A DNA stretch of 64,000 nucleotides from Lentzea californiensis (GCF_024648825.1 NZ_JANBBE010000006.1:124001-188000), one strand, 5' to 3'; counted from the stretch's first letter, positions 32,821 through 42,927 are shown. The notes: generated from the sequence alone by a model not told the origin. Program-made: numbers and translations.

Positions 32821-35145
32821 TCAGCCCAGCACGCAGAGCAGTGAACAGGCCTTCGCGGACGACCACTGGCTGTACGTCCGGGTGCCGTTGACCGGTGTGT
32901 ACTTGGCCTTCGCGTTGTTGGTCAAGGGGAACAGCGACAGCAACGCGTAGGTCGAGCAGTGCACCACTTTGGACTCACCGGGCTGCAACGTGAACGGCCC
33001 GGTCTGGCAGGCCGGTTCCACGTCGTCGACCACGTACGCGTCGACGATCGGGATCGGGCCGTTGTTCGTCACGGTGACCCGCCAGTACGCGGTCGCGTTC
33101 AGCAGGCCGAGGACGCCCACGGGTGCTTGCTTCACCCACGGACCGGCGCCGCCCGCCTTGCAGTTGGCCGGCGTGTGCGAACCGCAGATCTCCTTGTTCA
33201 CCACCACGTTCGGCAGGCACGCGGTTCCCGGCGCGACCTGACGGGTCACCGTGCCGGACGCGAAGCCACCGGTCGCGTCGGTCCCGTTCGCCGTGTTCGC
33301 GACGGACGTGACCGTGCACTCCGCGGAGATCGTGGTGCGGAAGCACATCTGCGGTGCGTCACCGTTGAACTCCACGGCCAGGGACGGCTGGTTGCCGCCA
33401 CCGAAGTCCGCGGCGTTGTTCAGCACGAGCGACGTCGTGAGCGTCAGCGAGGACGCCGTGACACCGGTCAGGTCGACCGTGCCGTCAGAAGCGAAACCCG
33501 GAACGCCGACCGGGTTCCCGCCGCCGTCCACGGCCTTCACGGTGGACGCGCCGAGGTTCACGTTCGCCGGTGTCACGCCGACGAGCCGTGCCTTGCTGTA
33601 GGTGGTGGCGTGCGGTTTGCCGTCACAGTAGAACTGCGAGGGGTTGAGCGACACGGAGGCGCCACTGCGTACGCACGGCGACGCCCCCGTGTCAGGATCC
33701 AGCGAGAACAGCACGCCCGCGTCTCCCAGCCCGAGCAGGCAGCCGGTGGGAGCGTCGTAGGCGTAGCCGTAATCTCTCGTGATGCCGTTGTTGACAGTCG
33801 GATGCGTGATGCGCGAAGGCGTTCCGGCGCACGTCGTCCCGGTGGTCCAGTCGTGGCAGATCGTCGCGCCCACGTACGGACCGTTCCAGATGCCGAAGTA
33901 GCTGCGCACGCGGTCACCGGTGCGCACCACCTCCGGGGTGAACACCCAGGTCTGGCTCTCCAGCGCGCCCAGGCCACCGGCCAGCGGCGAACCGTCGATG
34001 GCGTAGCAGGTCGTGACGTTCGTGGCGCCCGACGTGCTCGCGCACGCACCGGTCTCCTGGCCCGTCGCGCTGTAAGCGGTGTAGGCGTTGTAGGTGTAGT
34101 TGGCGGCGGGCCCGAGCGTCTTCGGGGACGGCCAGCCCGCGCACGCGCTCGTCGTACCGGGGTCGAAGCAGCCCATCATGGGCACGCCGCTGCCGTACAA
34201 CGACGACGACGCGAACAGCTTCCCTCCGGCGACGGCCAGCGCGCCGAGGTAGTAGCCGCCGTGGTTGGTGAACGGCACGACCGGCGCGTAGGGCTGGCCG
34301 CCGCACGGGCTCTGCGTGGCGGTCGTCCAGCACACCACGTGGCCGGAGTTCGCCACGCCGTACAGGTTTCCACCGACCTGGACGAGTCCCGCCATCTCGA
34401 ACGTCTGCCCGGTCCGGTTCATCAGCGGCCAGTACCCGCAGTTGCCCGGCACGGCGAGGTCGAGGCAGCCGACGCCGATCGAGGACGCCGTGGTGGCCGA
34501 GTAGTACACGCGGGCGGAGTTGGCCGGGTCGCGGACGTACTGTGGTGCGAGAGGGCTGGAGATGTCGCCCGTGTACCCCGTCCCGAGCGGGCCGGGTGCC
34601 GTGTTGAGCGGCTTCGGCCACGGACCGCCCGCGCAGAGCGAGCTCGTCGCGAGATCGGTGCACACCAGCTTCGGATCGGTGAGACCCAGGTGGTGGTAGA
34701 CGTTCCACGCCTGAAGGCGGCCGTCCGGCGTGCGGTGCAGGATCGGGATGAACCCGTCACCGCCGGTCGAGCTCGCGCTGGCCTGCACTGGTGGCGTGAG
34801 GAGGCTGGAGAGGGCCTTGCCCCCGTTGCGCACGCCGGGGTGCGTGGCGGTGACGGGGTTGCCCTCGGTGCCGGTCCAGCCCGGCGGTACCTGCAGCGAG
34901 CCGGCCAGCAGGGTCTGGCCCGCGCCGATGGGGTCGGTGATCGAGGCGGGCCCGTTGGCACCGTTCGCGTAGGACACGACCCAGGAGGCGACGTCTCCGT
35001 GGGAGGCGGGATCGGACACGCCCTGCACGGACTTGGTGAGAGTGGACACGGGTGGCTGGGCGGCCACGGGTACTGCGGCGGTGAGCGTGCTGCCAGCGAG
35101 CACGCCCGCTAGCACCATCGCCGGCAAACGTCTTCGCACGAGCAT
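32821..35145 (-). CDS. large secreted cysteine-rich protein with DUF11-like domain
   Basis: Exported protein of 774 aa with a signal peptide ending near residue 29. It has an N-terminal beta-sandwich-like region (SVQGVSDPASHGDVASWVVSYANGANGPASITDPIGAGQTLLAGSLQVPPGW), a middle of seven-bladed-propeller-like repeats around Cys pairs (VGCLDLAVPGNCGYWPL, MMGCFDPGTTSACAGWPSP), and a C-terminal DUF11-like domain (WRVTVTNNGPIPIVDAYVVDDVEPACQTGPFTLQPGESKVVHC). Some 25 cysteines suggest many disulfides. There is no sortase signal or membrane anchor. Likely extracellular or matrix protein; it ends convergent with the response regulator. Confidence 0.75.
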   Translation of the reverse strand: MLVRRRLPAMVLAGVLAGSTLTAAVPVAAQPPVSTLTKSVQGVSDPASHGDVASWVVSYANGANGPASITDPIGAGQTLLAGSLQVPPGWTGTEGNPVTATHPGVRNGGKALSSLLTPPVQASASSTGGDGFIPILHRTPDGRLQAWNVYHHLGLTDPKLVCTDLATSSLCAGGPWPKPLNTAPGPLGTGYTGDISSPLAPQYVRDPANSARVYYSATTASSIGVGCLDLAVPGNCGYWPLMNRTGQTFEMAGLVQVGGNLYGVANSGHVVCWTTATQSPCGGQPYAPVVPFTNHGGYYLGALAVAGGKLFASSSLYGSGVPMMGCFDPGTTSACAGWPSPKTLGPAANYTYNAYTAYSATGQETGACASTSGATNVTTCYAIDGSPLAGGLGALESQTWVFTPEVVRTGDRVRSYFGIWNGPYVGATICHDWTTGTTCAGTPSRITHPTVNNGITRDYGYAYDAPTGCLLGLGDAGVLFSLDPDTGASPCVRSGASVSLNPSQFYCDGKPHATTYSKARLVGVTPANVNLGASTVKAVDGGGNPVGVPGFASDGTVDLTGVTASSLTLTTSLVLNNAADFGGGNQPSLAVEFNGDAPQMCFRTTISAECTVTSVANTANGTDATGGFASGTVTRQVAPGTACLPNVVVNKEICGSHTPANCKAGGAGPWVKQAPVGVLGLLNATAYWRVTVTNNGPIPIVDAYVVDDVEPACQTGPFTLQPGESKVVHCSTYALLSLFPLTNNAKAKYTPVNGTRTYSQWSSAKACSLLCVLG

Positions 35146-35340
35146 GATCCCTTCGGTGGCGGAGTCGTTCGGGAACTGACCGCCGACGCTAGGGACGTCC
35201 TCTGTTCGGGAAAAACCCCCTCACCCGCGTGCACGTGATGTCTGCACCATCAGACCAACGTGCGAATGCGGAACATGTGACCTGACAGGAAATTCCATTA
35301 CATAGGCGAATGAAGTTTCACCTGAACGCCGCTGAAGTGC

Positions 35341-37698
35341 CTATGCGAGAAGCGAATGCTCTTGGTGCGGCGTCCAGCGCAGGTGCACGGTACGGTCGGG
35401 CGGGTCGGCCCGCAACAGGGACAGCCGCGGTCGCACGGCGTCGGTGCGCGCGGACGGCGGCTTGCGGCTGCCGGCGCGGTACTGGACCGGCCACTCGGCC
35501 CGGTAGCCCTGTTCTGCCGCCGCGTGCAGCGTCCAGTGCGGGTCGTAGAGGTGTGTGCGGCCGAGCGCGCACAGGTCCGCGCGGCCCGCGAGCAGGATGG
35601 AGTTGACGTCGTCGTACGAGGCGATGGCGCCGACCGCGATGACGGCCGCGCCCGTGACCTCGTGGCGGATGCGGTCCGCGAACGGCGTCTGGTAGCTGCG
35701 GCCGTACGCGGGGCGCTCGTCCGCGGTGACCTGGCCGGTGGAGACGTCGATCGCGTCCGCGCCGTGGGCGACGAACGCGCGGGCGATCTCCACGGCGTCG
35801 TGCTCGGTGTTGCCGCCGTCGACCCAGTCCGTCGCGGAGATGCGCACGATCATCGGGCGCTCGGCCGGCCACACGGCGCGGACGGCGTCGAACACCTCCA
35901 AGGGGAACCTCAGCCGGTTCGCCAGCGAACCGCCGTACTCATCGGTGCGCTGATTGGCGATCGGCGAGAGGAACGAGGACAGCAGGTAGCCGTGCGCGCA
36001 GTGCAGTTCGAGCAGGTCGAATCCCGCTCGGGCACCCCGTTCCGCGGCCGCGACGAACTCGGCGGTGATCCGGTCCAGGTCCTCGCGGCCCGCCTCGGCC
36101 GGCACCGGCGATCCGGGTCCGTACGGCAGCGGAGAAGGGCCGATGACGTCCCAGTTCCCCTCGGGCAGCGGCTCGTCCATGCCCTCCCACATCAGGCGGG
36201 TGGAGCCCTTGCGGCCGGAGTGGCCGAGCTGCAGGCCGATGCGGGCGGTGCTCCGCTCGTGAGCGAACGCCACGATCCGGGCCCAGGAGTCCTGTTGCTC
36301 GTCGGTCCACAGGCCGGTGCAGCCGGGCGTGATGCGGCCCTCGGGCGAGACGCAGACCATCTCGGTCATCACCAGTCCCGCGCCGCCCATGGCCTTCGAC
36401 CCCAGGTGGACGAGGTGGAAGTCGCCCGGCACGCCGTCGACGGCGGAGTACATGTCCATCGCCGAGACGATCACGCGGTTCTTGAGTTCCAGCTGCCCCA
36501 GGCGGAACGGCTGGAACATCGCCGGAGCGGTGGTCCGGAGTCCCTGGGAGGCGGCGAAAGCGGCGTCGACGCGGTCGGCGAACTCCGGGTCACGGGTGCG
36601 CAGGTTGTCGTAGGTGATCCGGCGCGAGCGCGTGAGCAGGTTGAAGCAGAACCGGGTCGGCTCCTGGTCCGCGTACATGCCGATGTTCTCGAACCACTCC
36701 AGGGACGCCTGGGCGGCTCGCTGGGTGGATTCGACGACGGGACGCCGTTCGGTCTCGTAGGCCGTCAGCGCGGTCTCGACGTCACGGTGTTCGTGCAGGC
36801 ACGCGGCGAGGGCGAGCGAGTCCTCCATCGCGAGCTTCGTGCCCGAACCGATCGAGAAGTGCGCGGTGTGCGCGGCGTCGCCCACGAGGACCACGTTGCC
36901 GTGGTGCCAGCGCTCGTTGCGCACGGTGGTGAAGCTGAGCCACTTCGAGTTGTTGGCGAACACCTCGTGCCCGGCCAGTTCCTCCGCGAACAGCTCACGG
37001 ATCCGGTCCACGGCGCGTTCGTCCGAGACACCCGGCGCGAACTCCTGGGCGGTGTCGAAACCCGCGCGGCGCCAGACGTCCTCGTGCATCTCGACGATGA
37101 ACGTGGAACCGCTGCCGGAGTAGGGATAGCCGTGGACCTGCATGGTTCCCCACGGCGTGTCCTTGATGAAGAACTGGAACGCCTCGAAGACCAGGTCCGT
37201 GCCGAGCCACATGTACTTGTTGCGGCGCGGGTCCACAGTGGACCGGAAGACGTCCGCGAAGGACTGCCGCACCAGCGAGTTGACGCCGTCCGCGCCGACC
37301 ACGAGGTCGTGTGACGCACTCAGGACCTCCGCGGCGGGCGCGGGCGTCGAGAAGTGCACGACCACACCGAGATCGCGGCACCGTCGCTGGAGCAGGCCGA
37401 GCAGTTCCTTGCGGCTCATCGCGGCGAACCCCTGCCCGCCCACGGTGTGGCTCTCGCCGCGGTGGTGGATGTCGATGTCCGTCCACCGGGCGAACCGGCG
37501 TGACATGGCGTCGGCGAACTCCGGGTCGGCGTTCTCGATCCCGCCGAGCGTCTCGTCGGAGAACACCACGCCGAAGCCGAACGTCACGCCGGCCGCGTCG
37601 CGTTCCCAGACGGTGACGTCGTGCGACGGGTCGAGCTGCTTCATCAGCGCGGCGAAGTACAGGCCCCCTGGGCCACCACCGACGACGGCGATCTTCAT
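35341..37698 (-). CDS. bifunctional salicylyl-CoA/anthraniloyl-CoA monooxygenase-oxidoreductase
   Basis: Fusion of two flavoenzymes, 785 aa. Residues 1-380 are a class A FAD monooxygenase (GGGPGG at 8-13; GDAAH with [18 protein letters not shown] near 275-300). Residues 395-760 are an old-yellow-enzyme domain ([21 protein letters not shown] ... [11 protein letters not shown] ... [28 protein letters not shown]). This is the layout of 2-aminobenzoyl-CoA monooxygenase/reductase, also annotated as salicylyl-CoA 5-hydroxylase, which hydroxylates and then may reduce the ring of the CoA ester with NAD(P)H. It overlaps the CoA ligase by 4 bases. Confidence 0.9.
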   Translation of the reverse strand: MKIAVVGGGPGGLYFAALMKQLDPSHDVTVWERDAAGVTFGFGVVFSDETLGGIENADPEFADAMSRRFARWTDIDIHHRGESHTVGGQGFAAMSRKELLGLLQRRCRDLGVVVHFSTPAPAAEVLSASHDLVVGADGVNSLVRQSFADVFRSTVDPRRNKYMWLGTDLVFEAFQFFIKDTPWGTMQVHGYPYSGSGSTFIVEMHEDVWRRAGFDTAQEFAPGVSDERAVDRIRELFAEELAGHEVFANNSKWLSFTTVRNERWHHGNVVLVGDAAHTAHFSIGSGTKLAMEDSLALAACLHEHRDVETALTAYETERRPVVESTQRAAQASLEWFENIGMYADQEPTRFCFNLLTRSRRITYDNLRTRDPEFADRVDAAFAASQGLRTTAPAMFQPFRLGQLELKNRVIVSAMDMYSAVDGVPGDFHLVHLGSKAMGGAGLVMTEMVCVSPEGRITPGCTGLWTDEQQDSWARIVAFAHERSTARIGLQLGHSGRKGSTRLMWEGMDEPLPEGNWDVIGPSPLPYGPGSPVPAEAGREDLDRITAEFVAAAERGARAGFDLLELHCAHGYLLSSFLSPIANQRTDEYGGSLANRLRFPLEVFDAVRAVWPAERPMIVRISATDWVDGGNTEHDAVEIARAFVAHGADAIDVSTGQVTADERPAYGRSYQTPFADRIRHEVTGAAVIAVGAIASYDDVNSILLAGRADLCALGRTHLYDPHWTLHAAAEQGYRAEWPVQYRAGSRKPPSARTDAVRPRLSLLRADPPDRTVHLRWTPHQEHSLLA

Positions 37699-39281
37699 GC
37701 CGGTACCTCGTCCTCGACGATCTTGCGGAGTGTGAAGCGCTGCAGCTTGCCGCTGGCGTTGCGCGGCAAAGAGGTGCGGAACCGCACCTCGCGCGGGTAC
37801 TTGTAGGGCGCGATCGTCCGCTTCACGTGGTCCTGGATCTCGCGGGCCTTCGCCTCGTCGCCCAGCGCGCCGTCGCGCAGCACCACGAAGGCGCAGACGA
37901 CCGAGCCGCGTTCGTCGTCGGGCTTGGCGACGACGGCGGACTCCAGCACGTCCGGGTGGGTGTCGATGGCCTCCTCGACCTCGGGGCCGCCGATGTTGTA
38001 GCCGGAGGACACGATCATGTGGTCGCTGCGGGCGTGGTAGTGGAAGTAGCCGTCCTCGTCGCGGTGGAAGACGTCGCCGGTGACGTTCCAGCCGCCGACC
38101 ACGTAGTCCTTCTGCCGTTCGTCGTCGAGGTAGCGGCAGCCGACGGGGCCGATCACGCCGAGGAGTCCCGGCTCGCCGGGGCCTAGTTCCTCGCCGTCGG
38201 GGCCGAGCACGGTGGCGCGGTAGCCCGGGACCGGCTTGCCGGTGGAGCCCGGCCGGATGTCGTCACCGGCGGCGGAGATGAAGATGTGCAACAACTCCGT
38301 GGCACCGATGCCGTCGATCACCCGCAGCCCGAGCCGGTCGTGCAGCCGCTGCCAGGTCTCCTGGGGGATGTGCTCGCCGGCCGACACCGCGGTCCGCAGA
38401 CCGCCGAGCTTCGCCTCGATGCCGTCGCGCAGGATCGCCTTGTACGCGGTCGGCGCCGTGGCGAGCACCGTGACCCCGTGCTGTTCCACCAGATCCGCGA
38501 GCTGGGCGGGTGTGGCGGCCTCGGTCAGCAGGGCGCAGGCTCCGGCCCGCAGGGGGAAGACGACGAGCATGCCCAGGCCGAACGTGAAGGCGAACGGGGC
38601 GGTGCAGGCGACGAGGTCGTCCCCGGTCAGCCGCAGCATGTGCCGGCCGAAGGTGTTGTCGATGGACAGGACGTCGCGGTGGAAGTGCGCGGTGATCTTC
38701 GGGGTGCCGGTGCTGCCGGACGTGGGCGCCAGCAGCGCCACGTCGTCGGCGGCGGTGTCCACGGCGGTGAACTGCCCCGGCCTGGTCGCGGCGAGCACCC
38801 GGAGGTCGTCGTAGTTCACCACCGTCAGCGACGGCAGGTCCCGGACGTCCTCGGTGAAGCGCTGGTCCACCAACGCGATCGACGGACGGGTGCGTTCGAC
38901 GATCGGCGCGAGTTCGCGGGCCCTCAACGCGGCCATGGTCGTCACCACCACGCCGCCCGCCTTGAGGACGCCGAGCCACGCGGCCACGGTCCACGGGTTG
39001 TTGGGCGAGCGGAGCAGGACCCGTTGCCCTGGAACGAGACCGAGTTCTTCGGTCAGCACCTGGGCGACCTGGTCGGTGCGGGTCAGCAGCTCGCCGTAGG
39101 TCCACGTCTCCCCCGCCGGCGTGCGCAGCGCGGGGCGGTCGGGGCCGAACCTCGCCACCGGGACGTCGATGAGCTCGGTGGCGGCGTTGAGCCTGGCCGG
39201 GTAGTCCAGCTCCGGCGTCGTGAACTCGATGGCGGGCCACAGCGCCGCGGGGGGTAAGTGGTCGCGAGCGAAGCTGTCCAT
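37695..39281 (-). CDS. benzoate/anthranilate-CoA ligase family enzyme
   Basis: AMP-forming acyl-CoA ligase of 528 aa that would activate an aromatic acid to its CoA ester. Adenylation motifs: [21 protein letters not shown] (P-loop), the KAILRDG...[13 protein letters not shown] region, [11 protein letters not shown] and [28 protein letters not shown], with the catalytic lysine in [11 protein letters not shown] near the end. The benzoate-CoA ligase branch fits best; whether the acid is benzoate, salicylate or 2-aminobenzoate cannot be read from the sequence. Its stop overlaps the start of the monooxygenase in ATGA, so the enzymes work in sequence. Confidence 0.88.
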   Translation of the reverse strand: MDSFARDHLPPAALWPAIEFTTPELDYPARLNAATELIDVPVARFGPDRPALRTPAGETWTYGELLTRTDQVAQVLTEELGLVPGQRVLLRSPNNPWTVAAWLGVLKAGGVVVTTMAALRARELAPIVERTRPSIALVDQRFTEDVRDLPSLTVVNYDDLRVLAATRPGQFTAVDTAADDVALLAPTSGSTGTPKITAHFHRDVLSIDNTFGRHMLRLTGDDLVACTAPFAFTFGLGMLVVFPLRAGACALLTEAATPAQLADLVEQHGVTVLATAPTAYKAILRDGIEAKLGGLRTAVSAGEHIPQETWQRLHDRLGLRVIDGIGATELLHIFISAAGDDIRPGSTGKPVPGYRATVLGPDGEELGPGEPGLLGVIGPVGCRYLDDERQKDYVVGGWNVTGDVFHRDEDGYFHYHARSDHMIVSSGYNIGGPEVEEAIDTHPDVLESAVVAKPDDERGSVVCAFVVLRDGALGDEAKAREIQDHVKRTIAPYKYPREVRFRTSLPRNASGKLQRFTLRKIVEDEVPA

Positions 39282-39306
39282 GGGTGGAGTCCTCCCGGGC
39301 GGCGGG

Positions 39307-40206
39307 TCAGGAAGCGCGGATCATGCCCTCCTGGGCAACGGTGGCGAGGTGGAGACCATCGCGGGTGAAGAAGCGGCCGTGCCCGAGGCCCCGGCCCGCG
39401 TCGGCGGCGACGGCCTCCTGCACGTAGAGGAGCCAGTCGCCGGCCGGGCCCTCGCGGTGGAACCACATCGAATGGTCAAGGCTCGCGGTGACGAGTCCCG
39501 GCCGCGCCCACGGCAGGTCGAGCACCCGCAGGACGGGTTCGAGGATCGTGTAGTCGCAGACGTAGGCGAGCGCGGCGAGGTCGCGCTGGGCGTCGGTCAG
39601 GCCGTCGACCGGGCGCAGCGGGTCGAACGGCTTGACCCACACGGCCTGGTGCGGGACCCTCTCGCCCTCGACCGTGAGGTAGACCGGGCCGGGGGCGTGC
39701 CGCATGTCGAAGCTGCGGCCGCCGGACCAGTAGGCCTTCGACTCCTCGGTCATCGAGCCACCGGAGCGTCCGGCGAGGAAGTCCGCGGAGCTCTCGAGTT
39801 CCTCCGGGCCGGGCAGGTCGCCGGTGAGCTCGGCGCGGAAGCCTCCGCCTGGCTCACCGGCGGCGAAGTTCGCGAGGCAGGCGTAGAGGGGCTTGCCGTT
39901 CTGGTAGCCGCGGACCTGCCGGGTGCTGTAGCCGCGGCCGTCGCGCAGCAGCTCGACCTCGTAGCGCACCTCGGCGCCGATGTCGGCCGGGCGCAGGAAG
40001 TAGCTGTGCATCGAGTGCAGCGTCTTGCCGTCGGTCACCGAACGCATGGCGGCGGCCGCGGCCGCGGCGACCAGGTCGCCGCCGTAGGCCTTGGGCCACG
40101 GGCAGGGCTGGGTGACGGCGGTGAAGGCGAGGTCGAAGTGCTCCGGCTCGGCCTTCTCCAGTGCGATGGCGTCGGTGAAGACGGCGGACGTCGGTGCGGC
40201 CGTCAT
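39307..40206 (-). CDS. acyl-CoA thioesterase (hotdog fold)
   Basis: TesB-like double hotdog thioesterase of 299 aa. Features are PWPKAYGGDLVAAAAAAAMRSV, the strand TLHSMHSYFLRPADIGAEVRYEVELLRDGRGYSTRQVRGYQNGKPLYACLANFAAGE, and the C-terminal LDHSMWFHREGPAGDWLLYVQEAVAADAGRGLGHGRFFTRDG. It would release a free acid from an aroyl-CoA or recycle stalled CoA. The ATG at 40206 overlaps the cupin stop (ATGA), and its stop is 25 bases from the CoA ligase, so it belongs to this operon. Confidence 0.87.
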   Translation of the reverse strand: MTAAPTSAVFTDAIALEKAEPEHFDLAFTAVTQPCPWPKAYGGDLVAAAAAAAMRSVTDGKTLHSMHSYFLRPADIGAEVRYEVELLRDGRGYSTRQVRGYQNGKPLYACLANFAAGEPGGGFRAELTGDLPGPEELESSADFLAGRSGGSMTEESKAYWSGGRSFDMRHAPGPVYLTVEGERVPHQAVWVKPFDPLRPVDGLTDAQRDLAALAYVCDYTILEPVLRVLDLPWARPGLVTASLDHSMWFHREGPAGDWLLYVQEAVAADAGRGLGHGRFFTRDGLHLATVAQEGMIRAS

Positions 40207-40685
40207 CGGCTCACCCAGTCGCGCAGGTCCTCGTCCGGGACGTCGTCGAGGTTCACGACGATGTTCTCCGGCGTCCGTGTGGTCATCCACGTGAGCGGGT
40301 TGTTGCGGTCGAGGTTGCACTCGATGTGCGGCATGAACGGCGGCACGAACACCCAGTCGCCCTCCTCCATGTCGAGGTAGTCCTCGAACTTCTCGCCGAA
40401 GTAGATCCGGGCGCGGCCGGACAGCACGTACCCGCCGGTCTCGGCCTCGCCGTGGTGGTGGGAGACCGAGCGGTAGCCCGGTTCGTTGGTGACCTTCCCG
40501 AACCACAGCCTCGTCGCCGGGGTGTGCTGGATGCTCACGCCCGAGACCCGGATCGCGCCGCCGGAGTTCGCGGTGTCCGGGTTCTCGGCGCCGCCGCGCG
40601 TCACGACCGGCGCGACCAGGCCGCTGGGCAGCCGGTACATCGAGTTGTCGCCGTCGAGCTGGTACTTGCTCAGGTCGGGCTCCAT
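40203..40685 (-). CDS. single-domain cupin protein (possible ring-cleavage dioxygenase)
   Basis: Cupin of 160 aa, first gene of the minus-strand operon. Cupin motif 1 reads SVSHHHGEAETGGYVLSGRARIYFGE and motif 2 is DWVFVPPFMPHIECN. The His-His-x-Glu set and the second His provide a metal site. Gentisate dioxygenases are larger two-cupin proteins; size and motif suit a small extradiol-type enzyme such as those acting on aminophenolates, but a sugar-isomerase-like role is not excluded. GTATT/AATAC repeats and a -35-like TTGACA lie upstream. Confidence 0.75.
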   Translation of the reverse strand: MEPDLSKYQLDGDNSMYRLPSGLVAPVVTRGGAENPDTANSGGAIRVSGVSIQHTPATRLWFGKVTNEPGYRSVSHHHGEAETGGYVLSGRARIYFGEKFEDYLDMEEGDWVFVPPFMPHIECNLDRNNPLTWMTTRTPENIVVNLDDVPDEDLRDWVSR

Positions 40686-40690
40686 ATCTC

Positions 40691-40723
40691 GTATTCTTCA
40701 CGACCGTCAGATAGTGTCAATAC
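40691..40723. promoter_or_regulatory. short divergent promoter region, cupin/RidA
   Basis: Only 40 bases separate the divergent cupin and RidA starts. A -35-like TTGACA (minus strand, 40720-40715) and a spaced repeat GTATT (40691-40695) / AATAC (40719-40723) lie here. Such a short divergent region would let one repressor, probably the PaaX-type protein, control both operons. No clear -10 was found. Confidence 0.35.
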
Positions 40724-40725
40724 TC

Positions 40726-41142
40726 ATGAGGCCTGCAGCAGTGAATCCGGCCAGCCTTCCGGTGCCGCGCGGTTACTCCCACGGCACCCTCGCCGGCAAC
40801 ACCCTCCACCTGGGCGGGCAGACCGCTCTCGACGCCGACATGAAGATCGTCCCCGGCGGGATCGTCGAGCAGTTCCGCCAGGCGTTCGGCAACGTGCTGA
40901 CGACGTTGCGCGCAGCCGGTGGAGAGCCGGAAGACCTGGTCAGCATTACGATCTACCTCACCGACATCCCGGACTACCAGGCGCACGGCAAAGAGATCGG
41001 GAAGGTGTGGCGAGAGCTCGCCGGCCCCGTCTACCCGGCCATGGCGGGTATCGGCTGCACCTCGCTGTGGCAGCCGGAGGCACTCATCGAGATCCTCGGT
41101 GTCGCCGTGATCCCGGAAGACCGGCTGGTCAGGCCCAGCTGA
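40726..41142 (+). CDS. RidA-family (YjgF) protein
   Basis: Small trimeric imine deaminase family protein of 138 aa. The core is GYSHGTLAGNTLHLGGQTALDADMKIVPGGIVEQFRQAFGNVLTTLRAAGGEPEDLVSITIYLTDIPDYQAHGKEIGKVWRELAG and EILGVAVIP. The usual catalytic Arg of canonical RidA is not in an R-x-E setting here, so it is a divergent subgroup. In anthranilate CoA-ester pathways a RidA-like enzyme hydrolyses an enamine/imine, which favours 2-aminobenzoate as the substrate of this cluster. ATG at 40726; divergent from the cupin. Confidence 0.88.
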   Translation: MRPAAVNPASLPVPRGYSHGTLAGNTLHLGGQTALDADMKIVPGGIVEQFRQAFGNVLTTLRAAGGEPEDLVSITIYLTDIPDYQAHGKEIGKVWRELAGPVYPAMAGIGCTSLWQPEALIEILGVAVIPEDRLVRPS

Positions 41143-41200
41143 ATCGATAGCGCTTTCATGATCGACGCAACGTGAACGCGATAGTCGAGGAGGTCCGCGG

Positions 41201-42058
41201 GTGAAGCTCGCTTCTGTGACCGTCGGCGGCGTGCGCCGGGGAGCGGTCGTCGACGAGACGAGACGGTCCGTCTCGTTGCTGTCGTGCACGGTCGACGACG
41301 TCGTGCGCGGCGCTCCGGTCGAGACCGCCGAGGTCCTGCCGTTGTCCGAGGTGCGGCTGGAGGCGCCGCTGCACCGCTTCAACCGCGACGTCCTGTGCAC
41401 CGGCTGGAACTACTGGGACCACTTCGAGGAGTCCGCCGGCAAGCGCGAGGGCCGGGATCCGGTGGAGCGCCCGCTGCGCCCGACCTTCTTCACCAAGGGC
41501 CCGGACACGGTCGTCGGCCCGCACGACGCCATCGCCTACGACCCCTCGGTGTCCCAGAAGTGGGACTACGAGGCCGAGATCGCGATGGTGATCGGGCGCG
41601 ACGGCCGTTCGATCCCGGAGGAGAAGGCGCTGGACCACGTGTTCGGCTTCCTCGTCGCCAACGACGTCTCGCAGCGCGACCTGCAACGCGCGCACGGCGG
41701 CCAGTGGCTCAAGGGCAAGAGCCTCGACGCGACGATGCCGCTCGGGCCGTGGCTGACCACCGCCGACGAGATCGATGATCTGACCGGGCTGCGCGTGCAG
41801 TGCGAGGTCAACGGGGTCCTGCTGCAGGACGCGACCAGCGCGCAGATGGCGTTCTCCTTCGCGCGGATCATCGCCGAGCTCAGCCACGGCATGACCCTGC
41901 GCGCCGGTGACGTGATCCTGACCGGCACCCCGAGTGGCGTCGGCAACGCCCGTGAGCCGCAGCTCTTCCTGCGCGACGGCGACGTCGTCGTCACGCGCGT
42001 CAGCGGCCTGGGCGAGCTGCGCAACACCGTCACGCTGACCGATCTCGGCGCGCGTTAA
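41201..42058 (+). CDS. fumarylacetoacetate hydrolase family protein
   Basis: FAA hydrolase of 285 aa, a metal-dependent C-C or C-O hydrolase for ring-cleavage products. Signature features are LCTGWNYWDHFEE, RPTFFTKGPDTVVGPHDAIAYDPSVSQKWDYEAEIAMVIGRDGRSIPEEKALDHVFGFLVANDVSQRDLQ, KGKSLDATMPLGPW and the end LRAGDVILTGTPSGVGNA. Metal ligands would be the EAE/E and D residues of these blocks. GTG start with GAGG upstream. It fits as the enzyme that splits an acylpyruvate-type product made by the cupin (inference). Confidence 0.9.
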   Translation: MKLASVTVGGVRRGAVVDETRRSVSLLSCTVDDVVRGAPVETAEVLPLSEVRLEAPLHRFNRDVLCTGWNYWDHFEESAGKREGRDPVERPLRPTFFTKGPDTVVGPHDAIAYDPSVSQKWDYEAEIAMVIGRDGRSIPEEKALDHVFGFLVANDVSQRDLQRAHGGQWLKGKSLDATMPLGPWLTTADEIDDLTGLRVQCEVNGVLLQDATSAQMAFSFARIIAELSHGMTLRAGDVILTGTPSGVGNAREPQLFLRDGDVVVTRVSGLGELRNTVTLTDLGAR

Positions 42059-42102
42059 GCTCGGCCGACCAAGGTGAGGAGAGGGCACTGGACGTCGCGG
42101 AC

Positions 42103-42927
42103 ATGACCGTGGAAGCCGCGGCTCCCGCCGGGCGCGACCGGCTCGGCCCGCTCATCATCACGATCTTCGGCCTCTACGCGCGCGGTGAGCACAACTGGCT
42201 CTCCGTGGCCTCCGTCGTCCAGCTCATGGCCGACCTCGGCGTGGAGGGCCAGGCCGTGCGGTCCTCGATCTCCCGCCTCAAGCGCCGGGGCGTCGTCCGC
42301 GCGGAACGCCGTGACGGCGCCGGCTACGCCCTCTCCGAGTCCACGCTGGAGACCCTGGCCGAGGGCGACACCCGCATCTTCGAACGCCGCCGGGCCACCA
42401 CCGAGGACGGCTGGCTCGTGGTCGTGTTCTCCGTACCCGAGTCCGAACGCGAGAAGCGCCACGCCCTGCGCACCAGCCTGACCCAGCTCGGCTTCGGCAC
42501 CACGGCCCCCGGCGTGTGGGTGGCACCGGGCAACCTGGCCACCGAGACCCGCCGCACCCTGGAGCGCCGCGGGTTGTCCGAGTACGTGGACATCTTCACG
42601 GGCCGGCACTTCGCGTTCGGTGACCTGCGCTCCAAGGTCCGCGCCTGGTGGGACCTCGACGAGCTGGCCGACCTGTACGCCGACTTCCTGCGCCGCCACC
42701 GCCCCTTCCTCGACGCCGGCACCACCTCTCCCGAGCAGGCGTTCCAGACGTACGTGCCGATGCTCACCGCGTGGCGCCGCCTGCCGTACAGCGACCCCGG
42801 CCTACCGCTGTCATTGCTGCCCCCCGGCTGGAACGGCGTCACGGCCGAGGCCCTGTTCGAGCGGCTCAACACGACGTTGAGCGCACCGGCCCGCGAGCAC
42901 GCACTGGCCGTCATCCACGGTCGTTAA
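42103..42927 (+). CDS. PaaX-family transcriptional regulator
   Basis: Repressor of 274 aa of the phenylacetyl-CoA-responsive PaaX family. The N-terminal winged HTH reads PLIITIFGLYARGEHNWLSVASVVQLMADLGVEGQAVRSSISRLKRRGVVRAERRDGAGYALS; the middle (WLVVVFSVPESEREKRHALRTSLTQLGFGTTAPGVWVAPGN) and C-terminal (WWDLDELADLYADFLRRHRPFL) parts are typical. PaaX proteins sense aryl-CoA, so it probably senses the aroyl-CoA made by the ligase and controls the cluster. Its stop overlaps a convergent gene by 4 bases. Confidence 0.92.
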   Translation: MTVEAAAPAGRDRLGPLIITIFGLYARGEHNWLSVASVVQLMADLGVEGQAVRSSISRLKRRGVVRAERRDGAGYALSESTLETLAEGDTRIFERRRATTEDGWLVVVFSVPESEREKRHALRTSLTQLGFGTTAPGVWVAPGNLATETRRTLERRGLSEYVDIFTGRHFAFGDLRSKVRAWWDLDELADLYADFLRRHRPFLDAGTTSPEQAFQTYVPMLTAWRRLPYSDPGLPLSLLPPGWNGVTAEALFERLNTTLSAPAREHALAVIHGR

